From Diphasiastrum complanatum (Eukaryota > Streptophyta > Lycopodiopsida > Lycopodiales > Lycopodiaceae), in the NCBI GenBank assembly GCA_029204225.1, contig CM055103.1:52679538-52743537 (forward strand): DNA of 64,000 nucleotides. The letters are read 5' to 3'. The notes under the pieces were generated by a model, which ran no database searches, was not told the origin of the DNA, and saw only the letters and a list, made by a program, of their open reading frames with translations. A program made the position numbers and the translations under genes. This document shows, one piece after another, positions 23,258 through 34,245 of the stretch (position 1 is its first letter; each line of letters begins with the position of its first letter).

Positions 23258-23839
23258 AAAAAACACCCCGAAAATTTGAAATTCCGAAGTGAGGGATCGT
23301 ATGTTCTCAATAAAGTCTTTTCTAAAGGTGAAGACCAGCTACAAACACTTGACGGAATACTCCTAGACATTTTCGTCAACGGTGGTCGTCTATGGCGGTA
23401 TTATGAGGAGTTGTTTTTTGTTGACCCAATTAACACTAATTCCTTGGTATATATTTTACATTTTTTATTCTCTTTTTTTCCTTGCTCTCTTATTGTCTTT
23501 TGTATGTCTATTTTTGTATCCTTTTCTTGTTTTATAATTCATGTCTGTACTTATTTACTTTTTGTGCATCTTCTTTTTCTATAAATACCCATTTGTCATG
23601 AATGTTCTAGGTCAACAAATGATAGACTACATCATAAGGACAAGATTTGTCACAATTTAGACCCATCTCATTTCTACTTGTATGATATCTCAATATTTCC
23701 AATTAAGCATACATCCAATCACTGAGATACTTCTTTTCCATAAAAACTTATGATTTGAGCCACAGTCATATTTTCCCTCCTAGAGTTCTTCACTTGTATC
23801 ACACAACTCCATTCCTCCATACAGGACTTTTGTCAGATC

Positions 23840-24150
23840 TCAAACGACGGGTTTCTATCAGATCTCCACCAACAAGTTTCCAATCAAATCTCGATCAGAG
23901 CACTTCACTCAAATCTCAGCCGGAGGTTTTCACGTCATATCTCAATAGGAGGTCACGACTCAAATCTCAACCGGAGGTTTTCACGTCAAATACCAACCGG
24001 AGGGTTTCACGTCAAATCAACCGGAGGCCACCACTCAAATCTGAACCGGAGGCCACCACTCAAATCTCAACCGGCGGCACCACTCAAATCTCAACCGGAG
24101 GCTTCGACTCAAATCTCAACAGGAGGTTTCAATTCAAAACTCAACGGACC
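23840..24150 (+). repeat. Minisatellite with unit about CTCAAATCTCAACCGGAGG
   Basis: At least eight imperfect copies of a unit built on CAAATCTCAACCGGAGG, with variable inserts such as TTTCACGT or CCACCA. Read as protein in one frame this gives LKSQPE and QISTGG repeats. It lies between the integrase and the next long ORF. Bases 23260-23840 hold no supported gene. Confidence 0.75.
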
Positions 24151-24181
24151 CGTCACGTCACATCATGACCGAAGCCAGAAG

Positions 24182-24979
24182 ATGGCATCCAAAAATACCT
24201 TGACAACGACGCCATTCGCACCTCAGCAAAGTGCGAATTGCTTTTTCCAGTTTTTCACAATGTCTTCCAACCAGAGTTCCAGTTTCGACGACGCTGATGC
24301 TAATAAGATCAACAACCAACTATGCAAATTGGGTATTACCGAGATGCAGACCTGGTACCAGCAGGCAGAATCTTTTTTCAAGGCAATTGAGTTCCAAATC
24401 TATGTCCTGACTGGGTATCAAAGTGTGTACCTGCTACACATGGCGTACGTCAACTATAATGCTACTGCAAGGTCATGCCAATTCATAGTTCCCCCTGTCA
24501 AAAACTATGTCTATAATATATCTTTTGCGGTGGCCGACTTGCAACCCTACGGGTTTTCTCGTGGACCAAATGTTGTTACCAGGATGCTGCAGAAGATTGA
24601 GCAGACAACTTATTTCAAGTATATAGATCCCTTAGTGGACAAATGGAAGAATAAAGATGGGTACCGCACTATGGCAGTCAATGATCAACAACTGGCGGCG
24701 GCATGTGCGTACTTGACCAGGTGCACACAACGACCAAAAACAAAGGTGCTGCGGGTACCAATGTCTCTACTCCACATAATGGCAGATTCACGACTGCATG
24801 CCCAAAACCTTTATGATTGGGCACAGTTTGCTTTGAACTGCCTTCATGACTATGTAAAAAACAAGCAGCCGACAACAGTCTTGGGATATCTCATGACTGA
24901 TATCACACTTCAACAGGTGCGCAACCCAGTCTTCAACGACACCTGGAAGTTGCCGACAAAGCATGGGACATTCCTATAG
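24182..24979 (+). CDS. 265-aa ORF downstream of gypsy integrase (env-position ORF)
   Basis: Uninterrupted frame from MASKNTLTTTPFA to a stop after LPTKHGTFL. A second in-frame Met (MSSNQSSSFDDADANK) is an alternative start. It is helical and rich in aromatics, with no transmembrane segment or signal peptide I can see. Position between integrase and 3' LTR matches the extra ORF of Athila/Tat-type gypsy elements, some of which encode a putative plant-transposon domain. I cannot assign a domain from sequence alone. It is the best preserved part of the element. Confidence 0.5.
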   Translation: MASKNTLTTTPFAPQQSANCFFQFFTMSSNQSSSFDDADANKINNQLCKLGITEMQTWYQQAESFFKAIEFQIYVLTGYQSVYLLHMAYVNYNATARSCQFIVPPVKNYVYNISFAVADLQPYGFSRGPNVVTRMLQKIEQTTYFKYIDPLVDKWKNKDGYRTMAVNDQQLAAACAYLTRCTQRPKTKVLRVPMSLLHIMADSRLHAQNLYDWAQFALNCLHDYVKNKQPTTVLGYLMTDITLQQVRNPVFNDTWKLPTKHGTFL

Positions 24980-26455
24980 GGTCCAAAAAGTCCAAGCGTT
25001 CACGCTCACGGGCCACTTCACCATCAGGGCTTCCACCCAAAAGGACAAACACCGGTATTATTCCACTGGTACACAAGCCACAAAGCTCTCAACCAAATCC
25101 ACAAGCAGCAGCATCGGCAGCTCAATAGGTCGACACCTCTAAGGCCCAGTTGCTAGACACAAGGCAACAACGCATCCACAGAAAGCTTCAGGCCAAGAGA
25201 AAATCATCAGATGACACAGAATCTCCAGAATCCGAATCTGATGATGGGAACTCATCCTCCCAAGTAGCCTCTCAACAACACTCATCATCCTCACACATCA
25301 TCGATGTGGGTGATGGAGTAGCTATCATCGGCAACAGCAAACACAGACACAACCCAAGTTGTACCACCAGACCAAGTCACCACCCCACCCCTGTTGATTA
25401 CCATGCCAACGCCGCCAACTTCACCAATGACAAATTCTTTGGGGGGGGAGGAGTAGGGAGTCCCATTCCCCAAGACACGGAAGTGGCCCGGCAGTCACAA
25501 GACCCACAACCACAGGCCCAACAAGTCCATACCTTGGACACATCACAATATTTTGAGGTTGTGGACCTGATGGAGATCAGTGATGATGAACCTGAAAAAG
25601 CAGATCAGTCAGGAGGAAGTTTGATCCCTCCACTAGGCCATGACCACTACCACAACAACAACCACCATTTCTACTAATATTGTTTCTCCACTCCCTCCAC
25701 CTCCATCTTCATTTCCTCCACGAGGTTTATTTTTTGGATTAGCTTCACCATCTCACACCCTTGATTAGTATCCAGCCATCACTAACTCTGAGAAGCTGTT
25801 TGAAGCAGCTAAGTGCTCGATGATCGGCCTATCCGAAGCAAGCTACCACATGCATTGGTTGATAAGCCAACACCAAGTGCTTGAGAATAAGATCCAGTAC
25901 CAGGGCCAAGAGATTGCACAACAATAGAAGCTGGCCAAAGAAAAAGAAAAAGAAAAAGATGAAATCAGATCCGTGATGGTCGGGCAGAAGATCACATTGG
26001 CAGAGGTCATGCAACAACTGAAGCACCAGATGGCCCAGATCGACCAAGCACTAGATGGACCATCGGGTGCAATGACAGTTGATGCCCCTCTAATTAAGCT
26101 CGAGGACATATAGCTCCAGACCCCATAGGCCACAGCCATTCGGATGGAGAAATATGTGCGGCTGATCCAAGAACGAGAAGCCGAGAAGAGAAATTTCAAA
26201 AATTTTGTGGCCAAGCAGGAAAAGATCATCCTTGAGTCCCAGAAGCAACTAGAAGATACGAAAAAGGCCCCACAACAATTCTTGGACAAGGTGAACCAAT
26301 ATTGGGACACGACGTGCAAGGCCCAAGCAGGTGTTTCTACAAAGAAACCATGGGACGATGATGGAGATGATGGTGCGGAGAATAAGGATGGGCAAACCCG
26401 GCCATCAGATGGTAGCTCGGGATCGGTAGTTAGAGAGCTGAAGTTACTTCCGTAG
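24980..26455 (+). pseudogene. Low-complexity and coiled-coil part of the gypsy extra ORF region
   Basis: After the stop at 24979, open segments continue with few stops. 25150-25677 is Ser/Gln/His/Asp-rich (SDDTESPESESDDGN, DLMEISDDEPEKAD). 25780-26100 reads a coiled coil (VLENKIQYQGQEIAQQ, then KEKEKDEI). 26144-26455 continues EKYVRLIQEREAEKRNF and LESQKQLEDTKK, ending in an acidic tail. Stops near 25130, 25680, 25927 and 26112 separate them. It is probably one formerly continuous structural protein. The plus strand is the coding one; the long minus-strand frame over it is a shadow. Confidence 0.5.
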
Positions 26456-26559
26456 CTTTTTCCCTCCTCCCTCAGACTTTTAAGCCCTCTTCTTATTCTG
26501 TTTTTATTTTTTCTGAAACATTTATTCCACTTACCATGTCTCTTCATCTTCTTTCTCTC

Positions 26560-27706
26560 CACCACCTCCTAGCAGATTATTGGTCCCATCTAAAGGTTCA
26601 GTTGACACGTACAAAGCCCGCTGGGATGAGTTCCTACAACTTCGCTCCCCCGGCGCAACGTACAATTTGTTAAACCCACCCCCTCCTAAACCTATCAAGC
26701 ATGCATCACTCTCCTGATCACTCCATCCTTGACCTTCCAGAAACTAACGTTGACATTGGGGGTGATGACGACTTCCTGGCAGATCCACTAGAAAATAGAA
26801 GATTTTTGTCCAGACAAGACACAAGCGCAGTTGAGCCATCTACGAGCGAGCGGGCTAAGGAAAAGGATACGGACACTAAGGCCTTGGATGACTACCTGGC
26901 AACCACCACAACGACATAGGGCAGCCTCTCCTACCAGGCCAAGGGGTCAGATGGTCGATACCAAAGAGTCGGAAAAGTTTGAAAGAAAATATCCTCTCAA
27001 CATGAGGGGAGGCAGAGAGGAGATCGATCAAAGCCAATACTCCACAAGGGTTGAGATCATTGCGGTACTGCCACTGCAACCTGAATGGCGGAGCAAAGTC
27101 CTAAAAGATAGCAAGCGACTGCAAGAGTATCTGAGGGCACTGGCATGGAAATGAATTGATCCATTCTACATGCCACTCAAATGAAAAAATTCATGGCCTG
27201 CAGAGAAACCACGGGTTGAATTGGTAAACTGACCGGTGATTCCAGGAATTTCAGACAAAATCTCCCTGGATGATCTGAGGCTACAGTTGCTAGATTTAGG
27301 ACACAAATACAAGACTAGTGTCAATCTGTGCATGCAAGAAAGCCTCGAATATTGCCGATCAATGGCATTTCTAATGCAGCAAGAGTGTTTTTGGGATCAT
27401 GGTTTGGATCCAATAAGGGTCAATCCCAACGTAGCCCTCCAGTCAGAGGATGGCCATGAGATGATGGCCCGGCTATACTATAGAGCGGCCTTCATGTCAT
27501 CACGGTATGTAACTATGATAGAAGATTGGCAGGAAATGGGCTTCATCGAAAAGACACGAGAATATCTGGGGCCTCTAAACTACGAAAGTAAGCTCCGCCT
27601 CCAAGTTTTCGAAGCCCTAGGACAAAAAATGAGCGAGCAGAAACAGACGGCAAGGCAAATAGGTGAGCAGGATTCACAAGAGGTTCTCAAGAGGGCTAGA
27701 ATGTAG
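26560..27706 (+). pseudogene. C-terminal part of the gypsy extra ORF region
   Basis: Segments 26560-26700 (DTYKARWDEFLQL), 26701-26919 (acidic, ADPLENRRFLSRQDTS), 26940-27154 (MRGGREEIDQSQYSTR, WRSKVLKDSKRLQEYL) and 27236-27706 (ISDKISLDDLRLQLLD through LKRARM) have protein-like composition. They are separated by stops or shifts. Helical and hydrophilic, with no recognisable motif. They precede the LTR at 27862. Confidence 0.4.
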
Positions 27707-27861
27707 CGGCCATTTAGAAATCATCAATTTTGTGGAACAGTTTTGCGGATAATAAGCACCCGGTTTTACGGAAGCTAACAAAGATCCACACTTTTCCAAG
27801 TGCCAAGCGGAACGACGTCACCTGTGTTGCAGTGGGTCCTACAACTGATTAGGGTGGATAA

Positions 27862-28260
27862 TGTTAGCGGATTCTAGGGAATCCCTATATGCCGAGCCAA
27901 GCTGAAGACACAGAGTATTTCTCACCCATGACCGAGAAGATCTCAGACGGAGGAGAGCAAAAGATGTTGAGAGCCGAGCATGAGAGCCGAGGATTACTAG
28001 CTAGGATGACAGATGATTTTCTATGTGAGCCTACATGGTGTATCCCAGAGAAGGAACGACCATGTAGGAGCTAGTAATATTCCTAGGCAATGTAAATAGG
28101 TTTAGGCCCCCTTAAATAATTTAGAGTGCGCCACCTTTTGATGGTGACCTCTAGTGGAAGGGCTATTTCCACATGTAATTTCTAAATTAGTGGAATTGCC
28201 ATTTGGGCTCCACATGGGCAGCCCTCTTACTTATTTAAGGGCCCCCCTCTCTTGTGAGGG
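27862..28260 (+). mobile_element. Gypsy-type 3' LTR (at least its first 400 bp)
   Basis: Begins TGTTAGCGGATTC after a purine-rich stretch (AGGGTGGATAA), about 155 bp after the last extra ORF. A TTATTTAAGG TATA-like box lies near 28230. A second copy, reversed, is at 61691-62066, which supports the start and shows where similarity ends. The true 3' end lies beyond 28260 and is unknown. Confidence 0.65.
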
Positions 28261-29395
28261 AGCTTTTGATTGTATTGTCATCTCTCTTGATTGAATAAAT
28301 AAGGTCACGAGTTCTTGGCAATTGAGAAGCTCCTTGTTCATGGCTATCTTCTTGAGTGAAATTCCTATGAACATGTTCTGATTTCTTTTTGTGATTGTGG
28401 GTTAATTAGATTTCTTGCTTACTTTCTTGCTTTGTGGAATGTAGATGTGGATTAATTTCCTTGTTTCTTGATTTTGTAGTTTCAGCATGCAGGTAAACTA
28501 TGGAGGCTGAGATTGTGGATTTGATTTTGCATATTCACTAACAATCCTGTCCTTGATTGTTCTTGGGTATTCCAAGCATCTAGAAATGGGTGTTTCTTGA
28601 TTCTTGGGTTGGTAGAATGCTGTTAGGAAGTTAGCCTTCTTGATTCTTGATATGTCCAAATGACACCTCCTTCCTGCTGCAAACTCGTGCTCTTGCCAAG
28701 TACAACATTCTCTCTTTTTTCCTTCTCGATCGCATAGACATCTAAACTAAAATCAACAACAGGTACCTGATCTCTCAGATTATAAATCCAAACCTCCGTG
28801 AGACCATATACTTTCAGTATGCCACCCTCATCGTGAGCTCCCATTGTCCCTTCCGTGTCTCTAAACTCATTATAGTCATGGTGACCATGATGGACGACCC
28901 AAATACCATTTATGACTAGGCTTCAGTTCTATCAGAACTGCAAGCAGCTTTCAAATTCCCAGATCAAATCACCTATGGTGGTCTACTCATATCGTTACCC
29001 ATCACCCATCTTGAGAATTTGGGTGTCCAAACACCTATTTGTGATAACCAAGTTGTTGGCCCTTCTCAACCATGCTCAACAGATACAATCGCATAGCTCG
29101 AGGCTTGCCAATAGTCGTCGGTCTTCACCACATCACCATCTCCACCACCCATCTTCGCCTATACGAGCCTCACTCATGCTAACCTTAGCCACATCTCGCC
29201 CATCACAACTACCACATAACCCATCAACCAATCACCTGAATTGCTTCACCAGTTCCATCATTAGTTACTGTCTCCACCTCTTCTACCATCACAACTCTCG
29301 CTATCACCTCATCCCCATCCATTGATGTCACATTTTCTACCAACTCTCCTCCAATTCGCCCATCTCTATCACTACCACCTCAACCCTCACCATTA
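28261..29395. other. Degenerate sequence, Ser/Pro/His-rich reading
   Basis: 28261-28900 may include the rest of the LTR. From about 28912 the plus strand reads FYQNCKQLSNSQIKSP and then a Ser/Pro/His-rich stretch (HHHLHHPSSPIRASL). This resembles in composition the region before the coiled coil at 25780. It is probably the upstream part of the coiled-coil ORF at 29396. Confidence 0.35.
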
Positions 29396-29634
29396 TTGCC
29401 ACCATTATTATTCCATCCATCACCCATTTCTCTACTTGTGCTACTTCCACCTCCAATCATAACCCAACCCTTCTCGGCCAGCTGGGATGCTCATGCACTA
29501 GGTTGCTGGACTGCCTTAATGGGCCTTCAACAAAAACTCCACGAGTTGCTCACTCAACGGGCAACTAAGCAATTTCATTGCCAAGTAGTAGCAGTAAAAA
29601 TGCTACAAGCTCTGACTAATCAAGCCTCGCAGTT

Positions 29635-29668
<34 letters not shown>

Positions 29669-29990
29669 AGCTGAGCACAAGTCCAAGCCTTCCAAGACCA
29701 GCTCAATAAAAGCAGATCAGGCAGCTCAGCAACATGATCGGATCGTGCAAGCCCTAGGGGCTGAGCTCGACGTAGAGAAGCAAGCTCATCAGAGCTATGA
29801 AGCGAACAAATATCACGTAGCAGAGAAGTAGAGCTAGAGCAAGAGTCTCTGAAAACCAACGAAATCTCTCTCAAGTATCTCATGTACCACCTAGAGTACA
29901 ATATCTCCAGAGCAAAAATAATGGTGGCAAGGGAGTAACAGGTGTTTTCTTTCAAATAAGCTACCCGCGGGCTTCAAGTCCAACAGTTGG
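29396..29990 (+). pseudogene. Coiled-coil ORF fragment of a gypsy-type element
   Basis: Reads LGCWTALMGLQQKLHELLTQ, then VVAVKMLQALTNQASQ. A (GA)n run follows at 29637-29665. It continues as EAEHKSKPSKTSS, QALGAELDVEKQAHQSYEAN and YHLEYNISRAKIMVARE with a few stops. A second copy lies at 47913-48400. The order proline-rich part, coiled coil, LTR is the same as at 25680-27862. The fragment ends abruptly near 29990, where an unrelated reading begins. Confidence 0.55.
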
Positions 29991-30009
29991 CACTAGCTAC
30001 GGATGGTAT

Positions 30010-30372
30010 TCAATCTTGAACATTAAATCGTTCTTGGATTGGTATATGGTGCAACCTCCAGATGCTAGTATCCGTGAGATATTTTTTTCAATGTTCCAGT
30101 ATCCTGATGATATATTGTTAACTTTGTGAATTTGTATAATTTAAAACATTGGCTAATACATACATATACTCGATATTTTTTTTTTGCAATTCCAATGTCC
30201 TGAGGTATCAACAAATGCGATTCATCAGTATCGGCATGAAATGTTGGAAATTTTACTATCATGTGCAAGGCCCTACAAGCATGAAGGTGCCTCAGAAGAA
30301 CCTGCCAGAGGATCCGTGGATGAGGTTATAGTGCTCGAGGATATGCCTCAGGCACCTTTGATTGAAATGTAA
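30010..30372 (+). pseudogene. Two-exon unknown fragment
   Basis: The first exon-like part (about 30018-30096) reads LNIKSFLDWYMVQPPDASIR and ends at a possible donor (CAG|GTATCC). The second (about 30210-30372) reads VSTNAIHQYRHEMLEILLS, then an acidic end EVIVLEDMPQAPLIEM and a stop. A candidate acceptor is CCTGAG near 30208. I do not recognise the product. It is 3'-terminal, lacks a start, and lies tail to tail with the family P copy at 30507-30845, like the convergent pairs at 14 and 21 kb. Confidence 0.35.
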
Positions 30373-30506
30373 ATATAGTTTTGACAGACACATAGAAATA
30401 TATCATCACATGATGATCCATAAAACAATAGACAAGCAAATAGAAAGTAGGCTATTACTGAATGCCACAAATATATTATTTCGATTTCAAAAACAATGTA
30501 CATTTT

Positions 30507-30845
30507 TCAAAATACTAAATACAAATTGCTTGATGAAATCTTGAAGTCATTTGAGACTTCTTTGTATTCCTTTTTTTTTGAAAAAGTACATTGATGTTGC
30601 TCGTCTATCATCCCAATGTTTATGTGGTTTGAGACTTTGAAGTCTAAAATTCTACCTTTCCAAAAATTCTTATAATCCATATTTGATTTTCTCTTTTTAC
30701 CAAAAACACTTCTTGAGGACGGATGCATGAGAACCCAGTGAAATTTTCTATAGATACGTGGTATCCAAGAGCCATCAGAGTCTTTTTCATTATAAATAGA
30801 AACTGAGACAATATTGCTTCGTGGTCTATGGCTTCCGGAAGCCAT
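30507..30845 (-). pseudogene. Family P copy 2, first exon
   Basis: Starts MASGSHRPRSNIVSVSIYNE at 30845. Shares with the first exon at 19724-20011 the same length, a basic start, NE-x-D-x-x-G-x-W-x-P-x-x-Y-x-K, a Lys-rich middle (GKKRKS) and KGRILDFKVS. Later exons are not evident below 30507. This match, to a distant and oppositely placed sequence, is the main reason to believe family P is a real protein family. Confidence 0.5.
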
Positions 30846-31159
30846 TGCAAAGCTAAAAGAAGATAAGCAATAGAGTCTGAAACAAAATATAGTTGAATCA
30901 GTATGAAAATAAATAACCAAATTTGTAATAAATGTTGGCGGTCTTTCGTAAATCATATATGCTAGTCTAACTACGGTTAGATCAAAATAGACTTACTTTT
31001 ACCACAACTGCTAGGTCCCAGGCACTTAGGAAACTCACGGACAGCAATTACGGTCCAATCACAAGTCCGGACCCTGCCCGGCGGGAGTTTTGAATTGTAT
31101 AAAAATATGACCGAAAAGTTCCAAAAAAGAAATCGACCGGCAACAACGTTACGGTCTTT

Positions 31160-33230
31160 CACAGGTGCAAATATATAACTGGGCCAAGTGTACGTCGAAT
31201 AGTTGAAAAGTCAAAAACAACATCTTGACAAAAGGCCCTTTTGGTGCTCAAAACTCCTATAATGATAGCGGTGTGGAGGTCTTCTTTGTCTTGTTGACCT
31301 TCGAGGATCGTTTCGTCACTACTCGAACTTTTCTTGTTCGTGGGGTCAATCCTCTGCTTCCTACTGCTCTGGAGTCTGGGGCTTTGCATTCTGATTTGAT
31401 GTATGTCCTCGATCTCCCTGTTGAATGGGCAGCAGTGTGAAGATCTCATGGCCTCTTTCGTCTTTCAGTCCAGGAAATGTGGACTCGTTGAACTTCACAT
31501 CTATGTTCGAAACAACCTTCTTCGTGGTTGGATCGTAGAGTCCGTACACATGTGTTCCGTTCGAGTAGCTGACCATGATTGTTTATTCGGATTTGTCATC
31601 AAGCTTGCTTCTCTTTTCCTTTGGAATGTGCTTGTATGTTGCACATCCAAACACTCATACATATGACAGATTAAGCTTTCTGCCTGTCCACATTTCGTAT
31701 GGTGTTTTGTTCTCCAACGTTGTCATTGTAGATCTGTTCTGCAGGTGTACAGCTGCAGCTATTGCCTTGGCCCAGAATTGACCTGGCAATTGAGCCTGTG
31801 CCATCATGCATCTAGCTCCTTCGACTAGCGTTCTATTTTTTCTTTCTGCCACACCGTTGTATTCGGGTGTGTATGCAGGAGTGAACTGGTGTTCGATCCG
31901 CTGTTCTTTGCAAAATCTTGAGAATTCTGTGCTTTTGTATTCACCTCCATTGTCAGATCTAAGAATCTGTATCTTTTTCGAGGTGTGTCGCTCTGCGAAT
32001 GCCACGAACTTCTTGAAAGAATCAAATACTTCGGATTTCTTCTTCAAGTAGTAGATCGTGGTCATTCGGTTGTAATCATCTATGAACATTAGAAAATATC
32101 TCGAATCTGAGAGCGAATCTGTTTTCATAAGAGCGAATATGTTTTCATCAGTCCACACACATCAGAGTGGACGAGCTCAAGAACTTCTTTGACTCTTCTT
32201 CCCTCGTGTGTGAATGGATTTCGATGTTGCTTGCCTTTCTGACAAGCTTCGCAGAACTCAACCTCTGGCCTTGAAATCTTGAGACCTATGACAATGTCCT
32301 TTCTGCTCATGTCATACAAGCTCCGCATGTTCAGATGATACATTTTTCTATGCCAGAGCTAATCTTCATTTTCTGAAGCATTTAATATGCTTTCAGAGTT
32401 GCTGATTATTTTGGCATGCTAGAGATTTCCTTCTCTTCATCCGACTGTCAGCAACTTGTTTGTAATCTTCTCAATTATACGGCAAGTGTTGTCGTCGAAC
32501 AAAACTCGAATGCCTAGATCTGTCATCTTGGAGACACATAGCAGATCCTTTCTGAGTGAGGGCACATAGAGTGCTCCTAGCAGCTTTGCTTGGCCTGAAA
32601 GTGTTCATAGATGTAGAGAGCCGATGACTTTGACTTCGTGTCTGCTTCCATTGCCTAGAATCACTGCTCTGTCGTTCTCGAGTTCACGAAAGTTGATCAA
32701 GATCTTCTTGTTGCAGGTTATGTGAGATGTCCTGAATCGATGACTACATCGTAGTCATGTTCAAAGTAGCTTGTCGAAGCTTCGTCGAGTATCGTGAAAG
32801 CTTCGTCACCTCTTTCAGCATCCTTTGATGACTCTGCAACGTTTGCCTTTTCAGCTTTTTTTTTTCTTTTTGGGTTGAATCTGCAGTCGTATGTAGAATG
32901 CCCTTTCTTCTTGTAGTGCATGCAAGGTATTGCTGGATTGAACCAGCATTTGTTGGCCGTATGGCCTGGTTTGTGGCAGTGATCATAGGAAGAAGATTGT
33001 TGATTCGAGGACTTCGTATTCTTGAATCTTGGCTTGTTTTTGTTCTTCTTCTTTTCTTTCGTGAAGAGAGCCTTCTCTTGATCACTGTTTCTCTCTCCTT
33101 CTTCTAATCGTTCGTGCTTCGAGTCAAAGACACGTTGACTATCACAAATTGTTCTCGTTCGACCTTTGTGTCTTGTTCGTGCTGCGACAAAGTTGTAGGA
33201 GTTCACCATTTCTGACAATAAACTCTCCCC
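31160..33230 (-). pseudogene. Copia gag-protease-integrase fragment
   Basis: Read downward from 33230. A basic gag end (KEKKKNKNKPRF) carries two degraded zinc knuckles (CHKPGHTANKC and CMHYKKKGHSTYDC; 32718-33230). Protease DSG is near 32740. The gag-pre-integrase segment (MYHLNMRSLYDM, CEACQKGKQH) spans 32343-32125. Integrase (32158-31655) has HSDVCG, LRSDNGGEY and NGVAERKNRTL. A post-integrase part reads YDPTTKKVVSNIDVKF (31576-31361). A small deletion-duplication occurs near 32120 (GCGAATCTGTTTTCAT / GCGAATATGTTTTCAT). RT and RNase H are missing. Confidence 0.8.
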
Positions 33231-34030
33231 CTCCATCTGTGCGTAGAGCTTTGATCTTTTTCTGGGTCTGATTTTCAACAGACGCCTTGAACTGCTTGAA
33301 GAACTTGAAGGTTTCGAATTTGTTCTTCAGAAAATAAATTTCAGTCCTTCAAGAGAAGTCATCGATGAAGGTTAATAGATAGAGAGCTCCCTTTGTCGAA
33401 GCAGTTTGCATCGGGCTACAAATGTCGCTATGTACAAGATCTAGCAAACTTTTAGAAGTATCGAAAATTAATGGACTTTTAGCATGCTTGCTGATAATAT
33501 AGCTTTCACATGGAGAAGTTAGTTTGTTGACAGAAGACAGATCTTGTACTAAATTCTGAGTCGACATTTGCTAAATACTATTGAAGATGGCCTAATCTGA
33601 AATGCCAAAGCATATCAGCTGATTCAGAAGTGGATGTGTGAAGAGCTTGATTATTAGAAGAATCGGTGGTTGAGTTTGTAAAGATAGCCGCTTCTTCTTC
33701 CGAAAGCTAGAACTTTTTGGGATTTGTCAAGAATGTTGTAGCTGTACAACTATATCGAATTCGACCCTCCGACTTGAATTAGTGATTCTGCTAAATGAGA
33801 GCAGATTTTTGATCAAATTTGGAATGTGGAGAACGTTGGACAACAACTTGACTTCACCTTTTTGAAATTCGACTCTGACTGTTCCTTCTCCCTCGATCGA
33901 ATGAGATGAGTTGTCTCCAAGTTGCACAACGCGAGAGTGGGTGAATGACTTGTAGTCTTTGAACCAGTCATAATGGTGATTCATATATTGAGTTGCTTTG
34001 GACTCTAGATACCAGTCATATATCGATGAC
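33231..34030 (-). pseudogene. Second copia fragment (protease to early integrase)
   Basis: Reads WYLESKATQYMNHHYDWFKD and HIPNLIKNLLS (protease region, 34030-33727), then CESYIISKHAKSP, LVHSDICSPMQTAS and TFIDDFS (33567-33349). It continues as KIKALRTDGGGE (to about 33231). The last motif repeats the integrase region already present in the neighbouring fragment, so two different copia copies are joined at about 33230. Gag is missing between leader and protease. Confidence 0.7.
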
Positions 34031-34232
34031 GTTAGGAGAGAGATATCGTGTTGCGCTACAATTGGAAATCAACTATCTGATACTGAAATTGATTTAACAA
34101 ATTGAAGAATATGATACTGTGAAAAGCATTAAATGAGATGGATTTGATATTGGAAAAGATATCAAGTATTAGAGCCCTAGTATAACATATCACTCTGATA
34201 TCATGAAGGTACGCTCTGATATTATATATTAG

Positions 34233-34245
34233 AGCTCTAATACCA
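34233..34245 (-). other. Primer-binding site of a minus-strand copia
   Basis: The minus strand reads CCAACATGGTATTAGAGCT: an LTR end CCAACA followed by TGGTATTAGAGCT, one base away from the Met-tRNA primer consensus. It precedes the protease fragment at 34030. The LTR itself would lie from 34246 upward; its other end was not found. Confidence 0.5.

Noticed and set aside
25843-26565. Long minus-strand open frame of 240 residues
   Set aside because: It is the complement of the coiled-coil reading on the plus strand; its Ser/Cys/Trp-rich content is typical of a shadow frame.
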